This document shows, one piece after another, positions 47,339 through 62,300 of a stretch of 64,000 nt of DNA; within the stretch, counting starts at the first letter, position 1, and every line of letters starts with the position of its first letter. The DNA is from Apostichopus japonicus. Lineage: Eukaryota; Echinodermata; Holothuroidea; Aspidochirotida; Stichopodidae. The translations under genes and the position numbers were made by a program. Below the pieces are notes generated by a model. The model saw only the letters and a program-made list of their open reading frames with translations. It did not search any database and was not told the DNA's origin. The stretch spans positions 12,074,678 through 12,138,677 of the forward strand of contig NC_092579.1 of the NCBI RefSeq assembly GCF_037975245.1. The letters run 5' to 3'.

Positions 47339-50300
47339 AGCGCGATGGCTTGGCGCACTGTACGAGCTGATGATCGAGACTCTCTTTTGCATCCGTGGTT
47401 CGAACCCCGGTGGTGACGTCTTTTGCCGATCTTTTACAGCAAGTGCCTACACGGGGAGCTGTAAGTATTAGTTAATCCACCTAATATCTCAGTCCATACA
47501 GTGGCGCGATGGCTTGCCGCACTGTACGAGCTGATGATCGAGACTCTCTTTTGCATCCGTGGTTCGAACCCCGGTGGTGACGTCTTTTGCCGATCTTTTA
47601 CAGCAAGTGCCTACACGGGGAGCTGTAAGTATTAGTTAATCCACCTAATATCTCAGTCCATACAGTGGCGCGATGGCTTGGCGCACTGTACGAGCTGATG
47701 ATCGAGACTCTCTTTTGCATCCGTGGTTCGAACCCCGGTGATGACGTCTTTTACAGCAAGTGCCTACACGGGGAGCTGTAAGTATTAGTTAATCCACCTA
47801 ATATCTCAGTCCATACAGTGGCGCGATGGCTTGGCGCACTGTGCGAGCTGATGATCGAGACTCTCTTTTGCATCCGTGGTTCGAACCCCGGTGGTGACGT
47901 CTTTTGCCGATCTTTTACAGCAAGTGCCTACACGGGGAGCTGTAAGTATTAGTTAATCCACCTAATATCTCAGTCCATACAGTGGCGCGATGGCTTGGCG
48001 CACTGTGCGAGCTGATGATCGAGACTCTCTTTTGCATCCGTGGTTCGAACCCCGGTGGTGACGTCTTTTGCCGATCTTTTACAGCAAGTGCCTACACGGG
48101 GAGCTGTAAGTATTAGTTAATCCACCTAATATCTCAGTCCATACAGTGGCGCGATGGCTTGGCGCACTGTACCAGCTGATGATCGAGACTTTCTTTTGCA
48201 TCCGTGGTTCGAAACCCCGATGGTGACGTCTTTTGCCGATCTTTTACAGCAAGTGCCTACACGGGGAGCTGTAAGTATTAGTTAATCCACCTAATATCTC
48301 AGTCCATACAGTGGCGCGATGGCTTGGCGCACTGTACGAGCTGATGATCGAGACTCTCTTTTGCATCCGTGGTTCGAACCCCGGTGGTGACGTCTTTTGC
48401 CGATCTTTTAAAGCAAGTGCCTACACGGGGAGCTGTAAGTATTAGTTAATCCACCTAATATCTCAGTCCATACAGTGGCGCGATGGCTTGGCGCACTGTA
48501 CGAGCTGATGATCGAGACTCTCTTTTGCATCCGTGGTTCAAACCCCGGTGGTGACGTCTTTTACATCAAGTGCCTACACGGGGAGCTGTAAGTATTAGTT
48601 AATCCACCTAATATCTCAGTCCATACAGTGGCGCGATGGCTTGGCGCACTGTACCAGCTGATGATCGAGACTCTCTTTTGCATCCGTGGTTCGAACCCCG
48701 GTGATGACGTCTTTTACAGCAAGTGCCTACACGGGGAGCTGTAAGTATTAGTTAATCCACCTAATATCTCAGTCCATACAGTGGCGCGATGGCTTGGCGC
48801 ACTGTACGAGCTGATGATCGAGACTTTCTTTTGCATCCGTGGTTCGAAACCCCGGTGGTGACGTCTTTTGCCGATCTTTTACAGCAAGTGCCTACACGGG
48901 GAGCTGTAAGTATTAGTTAATCCACCTAATATCTCAGTCCATACAGTAGCGCGATGGCTTGGCGCACTGTACGAGCTGATGATCGAGACTCTCTTTTGCA
49001 TCCGTGGTTCGAACCCCGGTGGTGACGTCTTTTGCCGATCTTTTACAGCAAGTGCCTACACGGGGAGCTGTAAGTATTAGTTAATCCACCTAATATCTCA
49101 GTCCATACAGTGGCGCGATGGCTTGGCGCACTGTACGAGCTGATGATCGAGACTCTCTTTTGCATCCGTGGTTCGAACCCCGGTGGTGACGTCTTTTACA
49201 TCAAGTGCCTACACGGGGAGCTGTAAGTATTAGTTAATCCACCTAATATCTCAGTCCATACAGTGGCGCGATGGCTTGGCGCACTGTACCAGCTGATGAT
49301 CGAGACTCTCTTTTGCATCCGTGGTTCGAACCCCGGTGATGACGTCTTTTACAGCAAGTGCCTACACGGGGAGCTGTAAGTATTAGTTAATCCACCTAAT
49401 ATCTCAGTCCATACAGTGGCGCGATGGCTTGGCGCACTGTACGAGCTGATGATCGAGACTTTCTTTTGCATCCGTGGTTCGAAACCCCGGTGGTGACGTC
49501 TTTTGCCGATCTTTTACAGCAAGTGCCTACACGGGGAGCTGTAAGTATTAGTTAATCCACCTAATATCTCAGTCCATACAGTAGCGCGATGGCTTGGCGC
49601 ACTGTACGAGCTGATGATCGAGACTCTCTTTTGCATCCGTGGTTCGAACCCCGGTGGTGACGTCTTTTGCCGATCTTTTACAGCAAGTGCCTACACGGGG
49701 AGCTGTAAGTATTAGTTAATCCACCTAATATCTCAGTCCATACAGTGGCGCGATGGCTTGGCGCACTGTACGAGCTGATGATCGAGACTCTCTTTTGCAT
49801 CCGTGGTTCGAACCCCGGTGGTGACGTCTTTTGCCGATCTTTTACAGCAAGTGCCTACACGGGGAGCTGTAAGTATTAGTTAATCCACCTAATATCTCAG
49901 TCCATACAGTGGCGCGATGGCTTGGCGCACTGTACGAGCTGATGATCGAGACTCTCTTTTGCATCCGTGGTTCGAACCCCGGTGATGACGTCTTTTACAG
50001 CAAGTGCCTACACGGGGAGCTGTAAGTATTAGATAATCCACCTAATATCTCAGTCCATACAGTGGCGCGATGGCTTGGCGCACTGTGCGAGCTGATGATC
50101 GAGACTCTCTTTTGCATCCGTGGTTCGAACCCCGGTGGTGACGTCTTTTGCCGATCTTTTACAGCAAGTGCCTACACGGGGAGCTGTAAGTATTAGTTAA
50201 TCCACCTAATATCTCAGTCCATACAGTGGCGCGATGGCTTGGCGCACTGTGCGAGCTGATGATCGAGACTCTCTTTTGCATCCGTGGTTCGAACCCCGGT

Positions 50301-53300
50301 GGTGACGTCTTTTGCCGATCTTTTACAGCAAGTGCCTACACGGGGAGCTGTAAGTATTAGTTAATCCACCTAATATCTCAGTCCATACAGTGGCGCGATG
50401 GCTTGGCGCACTGTACCAGCTGATGATCGAGACTTTCTTTTGCATCCGTGGTTCGAAACCCCGATGGTGACGTCTTTTGCCGATCTTTTACAGCAAGTGC
50501 CTACACGGGGAGCTGTAAGTATTAGTTAATCCACCTAATATCTCAGTCCATACAGTGGCGCGATGGCTTGGCGCACTGTACGAGCTGATGATCGAGACTC
50601 TCTTTTGCATCCGTGGTTCGAACCCCGGTGGTGACGTCTTTTGCCGATCTTTTACAGCAAGTGCCTACACGGGAAGCTGTAAGTATTAGTTAATCCACCT
50701 AATATCTCAGTCCATACAGTGGCGCGATGGCTTGGCGCACTGTACGAGCTGATGATCGAGACTCTCTTTTGCATCCGTGGTTCGAACCCCGGTGGTGACG
50801 TCTTTTGCCGATCTTTTACAGCAAGTGCCTAGACGGGGAGCTGTAAGTATTAGTTAATCCACCTAATATCTCAGTCCATACAGTGGCGCGATGGCTTGGC
50901 GCACTGTACGAGCTGATGATCGAGACTCTCTTTTGCATCCGTGGTTCGAACCCCGGTGATGACGTCTTTTACAGCAAGTGCCTACACGGGGAGCTGTAAG
51001 TATTAGTTAATCCACCTAATATCTCAGTCCATACAGTGGCGCGATGGCTTGGCGCACTGTACGAGCTGATGATCGAGACTCGCTTTTGCATCCGTGGTTC
51101 GAACCCCGGTGGTGACGTCTTTTGCCGATCTTTTACAGCAAGTGCATACACGGGGAGCTGTAAGTATTAGTTAATCCACCTAATATTTCAGTCCATACAG
51201 TGGCGCGATGGCTGGCGCACTGTACGAGCTGATGATCGAGACTCTCTTTTGCATCCGTGGTTCGAACCCCGGTGGTGACGTCTTTTGCCGATCTTTTACA
51301 GCAAGTGCCTACACGGGGAGCTGTAAGTATTAGTTAATCCACCTAATATCTCAGTCCATACAGTGGCGCGATGGCTTGGCGCACTGTACGAGCTGATGAT
51401 CGAGACTCTCTTTTGCATCCGTGGTTCGAACCCCGGTGATGACGTCTTTTACAGCAAGTGCCTCCACGGGGAGCTGTAAGTATTAGTTAATCCACATTAT
51501 ATCTCAGTCCATACAGTAGCGCGATGGCTTGGCGCACTGTACGAGCTGATGATCGAGACTCTCTTTTGCATCCATGGTTCGAACCCCGGTGGTGACGTCT
51601 TTTGCCGATCTTTTAAAGCAGGTGCCTACACGGGGAGCTGTAAGTATTAGTTAATCCACCTAATATCTCAGTCCATACAGTGGCGCGATGGCTTGGCGCA
51701 CTGTACGAGCTGATGATCGAGACTCTCTTTTGCATCCGTGGTTCGAACCCCGGTGATGACGTCTTTTGGAATTTTTTACAGCAAGTGCCTACACGGTGAG
51801 CTGCAAGTATTAGTTAATCCACCTAATATCTCAGTCCATACAGTGGCGCGATGGCTTGGCGCACTGTACGAGCTGATGATCGAGACTCTCTTTTGCATCC
51901 GTGGTTCGAACCCCGGTGATGACGTCTTTTACATTAAGTGCCTACACGGGGAGCTGTAAGTATTAGTTAATCCACCTAATATCTCAGTCCATACAGTGGC
52001 GCGATGGCTTGGCGCACTGTACGAGCTGATGATCGAGACTCTCTTTTGCATCCGTGGTTCGAACCCCGGTGATGACGTCTTTTACAGCACATAACTACAC
52101 GGGGAGCTGTAAGTATTAGTTAATCCACCTAATATCTCAGTCCATACAGTGGCGCGATGGCTTGGCGCACTGTACGAGCTGATGATCGAGACTCTCTTTT
52201 GCATCCGTGGTTCGAACCCCGGTGGTGACGTCTTTTGCCGATCTTTTACAGCAAGTGCCTACACGGGGAGCTGTAAGTATTAGTTAATCCACCTAATATC
52301 TCAGTCCATACAGTGGCGCGATGGCTTGGCGCACTGTACGAGCTGATGATCGAGACTCTCTTTTGCATCCGTGGTTCGAACCCCGGTGATGACGTCTTTT
52401 ACAGCAAGTAACTACACGGGGAGCTGTAAGTATTAGTTAATCCACCTAATATCTCAGTCCATACAGTGGCGCGATGGCTTGGCGCACTGTACGAGCTGAT
52501 GATCGAGACTCTCTTTTGCATCCGTGGTTCGAACCCCGGTGATGACGTCTTTTACAGCAAGTGCCTACACGGGGAGCTGTAAGTATTAGTTAATCCACCT
52601 AATATCTCAGTCCATACAGTGGCGCGATGGCTTGGCGCACTGTACCAGCTGATGATCGAGACTCTCTTTTGCATCCGTGGTTCGAACCCCGGTGATGACG
52701 TCTTTTACAGCAAGTGCCTACACGGGGAGCTGTAAGTATTAGTTAATCCACCTAATATCTCAGTCCATACAGTGGCGCGATGGCTTGGCGCACTGTACGA
52801 GCTGATGATCGAGACTCTCTTTTGCATCCGTGGTTCGAAACCCCGGTGGTGACGTCTTTTGCCGATCTTTTACAGCAAGTGCCTACACGGGGAGCTGTAA
52901 GTATTAGTTAATCCACCTAATATCTCAGTCCATACAGTGGCGCGATGGCTTGGCGCACTGTACGAGCTGATGATCGAGATTCTCTTTTGCATCCGTGGTT
53001 CGAACCCCGGTTGTGACGTCCCTTGCCGATCTTTTACAGCAAGTGCCTACACGGGGAGCTGTAAGTATTATTTAATCCACCTAATATCTCAGACCATACA
53101 GCGGGGCGATGGCTTGGCGCACTGTACGAGCTGATGATCGAGACTCTCTTTTGCATCCGTGGTTCGAACCCCGGTGGTGACGTCTTTTGCCGATCTTTTA
53201 CAGCAAGTGCCTACACGGGGAGCTGTAAGTATTAGTTAATCCACCTAATATCTCAGTCCATACAGTGGCGCGATGGCTTGGCGCACTGTACGAGCTGATG

Positions 53301-56300
53301 ATCGAGACTCTCTTTTGCATCCGTGGTTCGAACCCCGGTGATGACGTCTTTTACAGCAAGTGCCTACACGGGGAGCTGTAAGTATTAGTTAATCCACCTA
53401 ATATCTCAGTCCATACAGTGGCGCGATGGCTTGGCGCACTGTACGAGCTGATGATCGAGACTCTCTTTTGCATCCGTGGTTCGAACCCCGGTGATGACGT
53501 CTTTTACAGCAAGTGCCTACACGGGGAGCTGTAAGTATTAGTTAATCCATCTAATATCTCAGTCCATACAGTGGCGCGATGGCTTGGCGCACTGTACGAG
53601 CTGATGATCGAGACTCTCTTTTGCATCCGTGGTTCGAACCCCGGTGATAACGTATTTTACATCAAGTGCCTACACGGGGAGCTGTAAGTATTAGTTAATC
53701 CACCTAATATCTCAGTCCATACAGTGGCGCGATGGCTTGGCGCACTGTACCAGCTGATGATCGAGACTCTCTTTTGCATCCGTGGTTCGAACCCCGGTGA
53801 TGACGTCTTTTACAGCAAGTGCATACACGGGGAGCTGTAAGTATTAGTTAATCCACCTAATATCTCAGTCCATACAGTGGCGCGATGGCTTGGCGCACTG
53901 TACGAGCTGATGATCGAGACTCTCTTTTGCATCCGTGGTTCGAAACCCCGGTGGTGACGTCTTTTGCCGATCTTTTACAGCAAGTGCCTACACGGGGAGC
54001 TGTAAGTATTAGTTAATCCACCTAATATCTCAGTCCATACAGTGGCGCGATGGCTTGGCGCACTGTACGAGCTGATGATCGAGACTCTCTTTTGCATCCG
54101 TGGTTCGAACCCCGGTGGTGACGTCTTTTGCCGATCTTTTACAGCAAGTGCCTACACGGGGAGGTGTAAGTATTAGTTAATCCACCTAATATCTCAGTCC
54201 ATACAGCGGCGCGATGGCTTGGCGCACTGTACGAGCTGATGATCGAGACTCTCTTTTGCATCCGTGGTTCGAACCCCGGTGGTGACGTCTTTTGCCGATC
54301 TTTTACAGCAAGTGCCTACACGGGGAGGTGTAAGTATTAGTTAATCCACCTAATATCTCAGTCCATACAGTGGCGCGATGGCTTGGCGCACTGTACGAGC
54401 TGATGATCGAGACTCTCTTTTGCATCCGTGGTTCGAACCCCGGAGATGACGTCTTTTACAGCAAGTGCCTAGACGGGGAGCTGTAAGTATTAGTTAATCC
54501 ACCTAATATCTCAGTCCATACAGTGGCGCGATGGCTTGGCGCACTGTACGAGCTGATGATCGAGACTCTCTTTTGCATCCGTGGTTCGAACCCCGGTGGT
54601 GACGTCTTTTGCCGATCTTTTACAGCAAGTGCCTACACGGGGAGCTGTAAGTATTAGTTAATCCACCTAATATCTCAGTCCATACAGTGGCGCGATGGCT
54701 TGGCGCACTGTACGAGCTGATGATCGAGACTCTCTTTTGCATCCGTGGTTCGAACCCCGGTGATGACGTCTTTTACAGCAAGTAACTACACGGGGAGCTG
54801 TAAGTATTAGTTAATCCACTTAATATCTCAGTCCATACAGTGGCGCGATGGCTTGGCGCACTGTACGAGCTGATGATCGAGACTCTCTTTTGCATCCGTG
54901 GTTCGAACCACGGTGATGACGTCTTTTACAGCAAGTGCCTACACGGGGAGCTGTAAGTATTAGTTAATCCACCTAATATCTCAGTCCATACAGTGGCGCG
55001 ATGGCTTGGCGCACTGTACGAGCTGATGATCGAGACTCTCTTTTGCATCCGTGGTTCGAAACCCCGGTGGTGACGTCTTTTGCCGATCTTTTACAGCAAG
55101 TGCCTACACGGGGAGCTGTAAGTATTAGTTAATCCACCTAATATCTCAGTCCATACAGTGGCGCGATGGCTTGGCGCACTGTACGAGCTGATGATCGAGA
55201 CTCTCTTTTGCATCCGTGGTTCGAACCCCGGTGGTGACGTCTTTTGCCGATCTTTTACAGCAAGTGCCTACACGGGGAGGTGTAAGTATTAGTTAATCCA
55301 CCTAATATCTCAGTCCATACAGCGGCGCGATGGCTTGGCGCACTGTACGAGCTGATGATCGAGACTCTCTTTTGCATCCGTGGTTCGAGCCCCGGTGGTG
55401 ACGTCTTTTGCCGATCTTTTACAGCAAGTGCCTACACGGGGAGCTGTAAGTATTAGTTAATCCACCTAATATCTCAGTCCATACAGTGGCGCGATGGCTT
55501 GGCGCACTGTACGAGCTGATGATCGAGACTCTCTTTTGCATCCGTGGTTCGAACCCCGGTGATGACGTCTTTTACAGCAAGTGCCTACACGGGGAGCTGT
55601 AAGTATTAGTTAATCCACTTAATATCTCAGTCCATACAGTGGCGCGATGGCTTGGCGCACTGTACGAGCTGATGATCGAGACTCTCTTTTGCATCCGTGG
55701 TTCGAACCCCGGTGATGACGTCTTTTACAGCAAGTGCCTACACGGGGAGCTGTAAGTATTAGTTAATCCACCTAATATCTCAGTCCATACAGTGGCGCGA
55801 TGGCTTGGCGCACTGTGCGAGCTGATGATCGAGACTCTCTTTTGCATCCGTGGTTCGAACCCCGGTGGTGACGTCTTTTGCCGATCTTTTACAGCAAGTG
55901 CCTACACGGGGAGCTGTAAGTATTAGTTAATCCACCTAATATCTCAGTCCATACAGTGGCGCGATGGCTTGGCGCACTGTACGAGCTGATGATCGAGACT
56001 CTCTTTTGCATCCGTGGTTCGAACCCCGGTGATGACGTCTTTTACAGCAAGTGCCTACACGGGGAGCTGTAAGTATTAGTTAATCCACCTAATATCTCAG
56101 TCCATACAGTGGCGCGATGGCTTGGCGCACTGTACGAGCTGATGATCGAGACTCTCTTTTGCATCCGTGGTTCGAACCCCGGTGATGACGTCTTTTACAG
56201 CAAGTGCCTACACGGAGAGCTGTAAGTATTAGTAAATCCACCTAATATCTCAGTCCATACAGTGGCGCGATGGCTTGGCGCACTGTACGAGCTGATGATC

Positions 56301-59300
56301 GAGACTCTCTTTTGCATCCGTGGTTCGAAACCCCGGTAATGACGTCTTTTGCCGATCTTTTACAGCAAGTGCCTACACGGAGAGCTGTAAGTATAAGTTA
56401 ATCCACCTAATATCTCAGTCCATACAGTGGCGCGATGGCTTGGCGCACTGTACGAGCTGATGATCGAGACTCTCTTTTGCATCCGTGGTTCGAACCCCGG
56501 TGGTGACGTCTTTTGCCGATCTTTTACAGCAAGTGCCTACACGGGGAGCTGTAAGTATTAGTTAATCCACCTAATACCTCAGTCTATACAGTGGCGCGAT
56601 GGCTTGGCGCACTGTACGAGCTGATGATCGAGACTCTCTTTTGCATCCGTGGTTCGAACCCCGGTGGTGACATCTTTTGCCGATCTTTTACAGCAAGTGC
56701 CTAAACGGGGAGCTGTAAGTATTAGTTAATCCACCTAATATCTCAGTCCATACAGTGGCGCGATGGCTTGGCGCAATGTACGAGCTGATGATTGAGACTC
56801 TCTTTTGCATCCGTGGTTCGAACCCCGGTGATGACGTCTTTTACAGCAAGTGCCTACACGGGGAGCTGTAAGTATTAGTTAATCCACCTAATATCTCAGT
56901 CCATACAGTGGCGCGATGGCTTGGCGCACTGTACGAGCTGATGATCGAGACTCTCTTTTGCATCCGTGGTTCGAACCCCGGTGGTTACGTCTTTTGCCGA
57001 TCTTTTACAGCAAGTGCCTACACGGGGAGCTGTAAGTATTAGTTAATCCACCTAATATCTCAGTCCATACAGTGGCGCGATGGCTTGGCGCACTGTACGA
57101 GCTGATGATCGAGACTCTCTTTTGCATCCGTGGTTCGAACCCCGGTGGTGACGTCTTTTGCCGATCTTTTACAGCAAGTGCCTACACGGGGAGCTGTAAG
57201 TATTAGTTAATCCACCTAATACCTCAGTCCATACAGTGGCGCGATGGCTTGGCGCACTGTACGAGCTGATGATCGAGACTCTCTTTTGCATCCGTGGTTC
57301 GAACCCCGGTGGTGACGTATTTTGCCGATCTTTTACAGCAAGTGCCTACACGGGGAGCTGTAAGTATTAGTTAATCCACCTAATACCTCAGTCCATACAG
57401 TGGCGCGATGGCTTGGCGCACTGTACGAGCTGATGATCGAGACTCTCTTTTGCATCCGTGGTTCGAACCCCGGTGGTGACGTCTTTTGCCGATCTTTTAC
57501 AGCAAGTGCCTACACGGGGAGCTGTAAGTATTAGTTAATCCACCTAATATCTCAGTCCATACAGTGGCGCGATGGCTTGGCGCACTGTACGAGCTGATGA
57601 TCGAGACTCTCTTTTGCATCCGTGGTTCGAACCCCGGTGGTGACGTCTTTTGCCGATCTTTTACAGCAAGTGCCTAAACGGGGAGCTGTAAGTATTAGTT
57701 AATCCACCTAATATCTCAGTCCATACAGTGGCGCGATGGCTTGGCGCAATGTACGAGCTGATGATCGAGACTCTCTTTTGCATCCGTGGTTCCAACCTCG
57801 GTGATGACGTCTTTTGCCGATCTTTTACAGCAAGTGCCTACACGGAGAGCTGTAAGTATAAGTTAATCCGCCTAATATCTCAGTCCATACAGTGGCGCGA
57901 TGGCTTGGCGCACTGTACGAGCTGATGATCGAGACTCTCTTTTGCATCCGTGGTTCGAACCCCGGTGGTGACGTCTTTTGCCGATCTTTTACAGCAAGTG
58001 CCTACACGGGGAGCTGTAAGTATTAGTTAATCCACCTAATACCTCAGTCTATACAGTGGCGCGATGGCTTGGCGCACTGTACGAGCTGATGATCGAGACT
58101 CTCTTTTGCATCCGTGGTTCGAACCCCAGTGGTGACATCTTTTGCCGATCTTTTACAGCAAGTGCCTAAACGGGGAGCTGTAAGTATTAGTTAATCCACC
58201 TAATATCTCAGTCCATACAGTGGCGCGATGGCTTGGCGCAATGTACGAGCTGATGATTGAGACTCTCTTTTGCATCCGTGGTTCGAACCCCGGTGATGAC
58301 GTCTTTTACAGCAAGTGCCTACACGGGGAGCTGTAAGTATTAGTTAATCCACCTAATATCTCAGTCCATACAGTGGCGCGATGGCTTGGCGCACTGTACG
58401 AGCTGATGATCGAGACTCTCTTTTGCATCCGTGGTTCGAACCCCGGTGGTTACGTCTTTTGCCGATCTTTTACAGCAAGTGCCTACACGGGGAGCTGTAA
58501 GTATTAGTTAATCCACCTAATATCTCAGTCCATACAGTGGCGCGATGGCTTGGCGCACTGTACGAGCTGATGATCGAGACTCTCTTTTGCATCCGTGGTT
58601 CGAACCCCGGTGGTGACGTCTTTTGCCGATCTTTTACAGCAAGTGCCTACACGGGGAGCTGTAAGTATTAGTTAATCCACCTATTACCTCAGTCCATACA
58701 GTGGCGCGATGGCTTGGCGCACTGTACGAGCTGATGATCGAGACTCTCTTTTGCATCCGTGGTTCGAACCCCGGTGGTGACGTATTTTGCCGATCTTTTA
58801 CAGCAAGTGCCTACACGGGGAGCTGTAAGTATTAGTTAATCCACCTAATATCTCAGTCCATACAGTGGCGCGATGGCTTGGCGCACTGTACGAGCTGATG
58901 ATCGAGACTCTCTTTTGCATCCGTGGTTCGAACCCCGGTGGTGACGTCTTTTGCCGATCTTTTACAGCAAGTGCCTACACGGGGAGCTGTAAGTATTAGT
59001 TAATCCACCTAATATCTCAGTCCATACAGTGGCGCGATGGCTTGGCGCACTGTACGAGCTGATGATCGAGACTCTCTTTTGCATCCGTGGTTCGAACCCC
59101 GGTGGTGACGTCTTTTGCCGATCTTTTACAGCAAGTGCCTAAACGGGGAGCTGTAAGTATTAGTTAATCCACCTAATATCTCAGTCCATACAGTGGCGCG
59201 ATGGCTTGGCGCAATGTACGAGCTGATGATCGAGACTCTCTTTTGCATCCGTGGTTCCAACCCCGGTGATGACGTCTTTTACAGCAAGTGCCTACACAGG

Positions 59301-59308
59301 GAGCTGTA

Positions 59309-62300
59309 AGTATTAGTTAATCCACCTAATACCTCAGTCCATACAGTGGCGCGATGGCTTGGCGCACTGTACGAGCTGATGATCGAGACTCTCTTTTGCA
59401 TCCGTGGTTCGAACCCCGGTGGTGACGTCTTTTGCCGATCTTTTACAGCAAGTGCCTACACGGAGAGCTGTAAGTATTAGTTAATCCACCTAATATCTCA
59501 GTCCATACAGTGGCGCGATGGCTTGGCGCACTGTACGAGCTGATGATCGAGACTCTCTTTTGCATCCGTGGTTCGAACCCCGGTGGTGACGTCTTTTGCC
59601 GATCTTTTACAGCAAGTGCCTACACAGGGAGCTGTAAGTATTAGTTAATCCACCTAATACCTCAGTCCATACAGTGGCGCGATGGCTTGGCGCACTGTAC
59701 GAGCTGATGATCGAGACTCTCTTTTGCATCCGTGGTTCGAACCCCGGTGGTGACGTCTTTTGCCGATCTTTTACAGCAAGTGCCTACACGGAGAGCTGTA
59801 AGTATTAGTTAATCCACCTAATATCTCAGTCCATACAGTGGCGCGATGGCTTGGCGCAATGTACGAGCTGATGATTGAGACTCTCTTTTGCATCCGTGGT
59901 TCGAACCCCGGTGATGACGTCTTTTACAGCAAGTGCCTACACGGGGAGCTGTAAGTATTAGTTAATCCACCTAATATCTCAGTCCATACAGTGGCGCGAT
60001 GGCTTGGCGCACTGTGTGAGCTGATGATCGAGACTCTCTTTTGCATCCGTGGTTCGAACCCCGGTGGTGACGTCTTTTGCCGATCTTTTACAGCAAGTGC
60101 CTACACGGGGAGCTGTAAGTATTAGTTAATCCACCTAATACCTCAGTCCATACAGTGGCGCGATGGCTTGGCGCACTGTACGAGCTGATGATCGAGACTC
60201 TCTTTTGCATCCGTGGTTCGAACCCCGGTGGTGACGTATTTTGCCGATCTTTTACAGCAAGTGCCTACACGGGGAGCTGTAAGTATTAGTTAATCCACCT
60301 AATACCTCAGTCCATACAGTGGCGCGATGGCTTGGCGCACTGTACGAGCTGATGATCGAGACTCTCTTTTGCATCCGTGGTTCGAACCCCGGTGGTGACG
60401 TCTTTTGCCGATCTTTTACAGCAAGTGCCTACACGGGGAGCTGTAAGTATTAGTTAATCCACCTAATATCTCAGTCCATACAGTGGCGCGATGGCTTGGC
60501 GCACTGTACGAGCTGATGATCGAGACTCTCTTTTGCATCCGTGGTTCGAACCCCGGTGGTGACGTCTTTTGCCGATCTTTTACAGCAAGTGCCTACACGG
60601 GGAGGTGTAAGTATTAGTTAATCCACCTAATATCTCAGTCCATACAGTGGCGCGATGGCTTGGCGCAATGTACGAGCTGATGATCGAGACTCTCTTTTGC
60701 ATCCGTGGTTCGAACCCCGGTGATGACGTCTTTTACAGCAAGTGCCTACACGGGGAGCTGTAAGTATTAGTTAATCCACCTAATATCTCAGTCCATACAG
60801 TGGCGCGATGGCTTGGCGCACTGTACGAGCTGATGATCGAGACTCTCTTTTGCATCCGTGGTTCGAACCCCGGTGATGACGTCTTTTACAGCAAGTGCCT
60901 ACACGGAGAGCTGTAAGTATTAGTAAATCCACCTAATATCTCAGTCCATACAGTGGCGCGATGGCTTGGCGCACTGTACGAGCTGATGATCGAGACTCTC
61001 TTTTGCATCCGTGGTTCGAAACCCCGGTAATGACGTCTTTTGCCGATCTTTTACAGCAAGTGCCTACACGGAGAGCTGTAAGTATAAGTTAATCCACCTA
61101 ATATCTCAGTCCATACAGTGGCGCGATGGCTTGGCGCACTGTACGAGCTGATGATCGAGACTCTCTTTTGCATCCGTGGTTCGAACCCCGGTGGTGACGT
61201 CTTTTGCCGATCTTTTACAGCAAGTGCCTACACGGGGAGCTGTAAGTATTAGTTAATCCACCTAATACCTCAGTCTATACAGTGGCGCGATGGCTTGGCG
61301 CACTGTACGAGCTGATGATCGAGACTCTCTTTTGCATCCGTGGTTCGAACCCCGGTGGTGACATCTTTTGCCGATCTTTTACAGCAAGTGCCTAAACGGG
61401 GAGCTGTAAGTATTAGTTAATCCACCTAATATCTCAGTCCATACAGTGGCGCGATGGCTTGGCGCAATGTACGAGCTGATGATTGAGACTCTCTTTTGCA
61501 TCCGTGGTTCGAACCCCGGTGATGACGTCTTTTACAGCAAGTGCCTACACGGGGAGCTGTAAGTATTAGTTAATCCACCTAATATCTCAGTCCATACAGT
61601 GGCGCGATGGCTTGGCGCACTGTACGAGCTGATGATCGAGACTCTCTTTTGCATCCGTGGTTCGAACCCCGGTGGTTACGTCTTTTGCCGATCTTTTACA
61701 GCAAGTGCCTACACGGGGAGCTGTAAGTATTAGTTAATCCACCTAATATCTCAGTCCATACAGTGGCGCGATGGCTTGGCGCACTGTACGAGCTGATGAT
61801 CGAGACTCTCTTTTGCATCCGTGGTTCGAACCCCGGTGGTGACGTCTTTTGCCGATCTTTTACAGCAAGTGCCTACACGGGGAGCTGTAAGTATTAGTTA
61901 ATCCACCTAATACCTCAGTCCATACAGTGGCGCGATGGCTTGGCGCACTGTACGAGCTGATGATCGAGACTCTCTTTTGCATCCGTGGTTCGAACCCCGG
62001 TGGTGACGTATTTTGCCGATCTTTTACAGCAAGTGCCTACACGGGGAGCTGTAAGTATTAGTTAATCCACCTAATACCTCAGTCCATACAGTGGCGCGAT
62101 GGCTTGGCGCACTGTACGAGCTGATGATCGAGACTCTCTTTTGCATCCGTGGTTCGAACCCCGGTGGTGACGTCTTTTGCCGATCTTTTACAGCAAGTGC
62201 CTACACGGGGAGCTGTAAGTATTAGTTAATCCACCTAATATCTCAGTCCATACAGTGGCGCGATGGCTTGGCGCACTGTACGAGCTGATGATCGAGACTC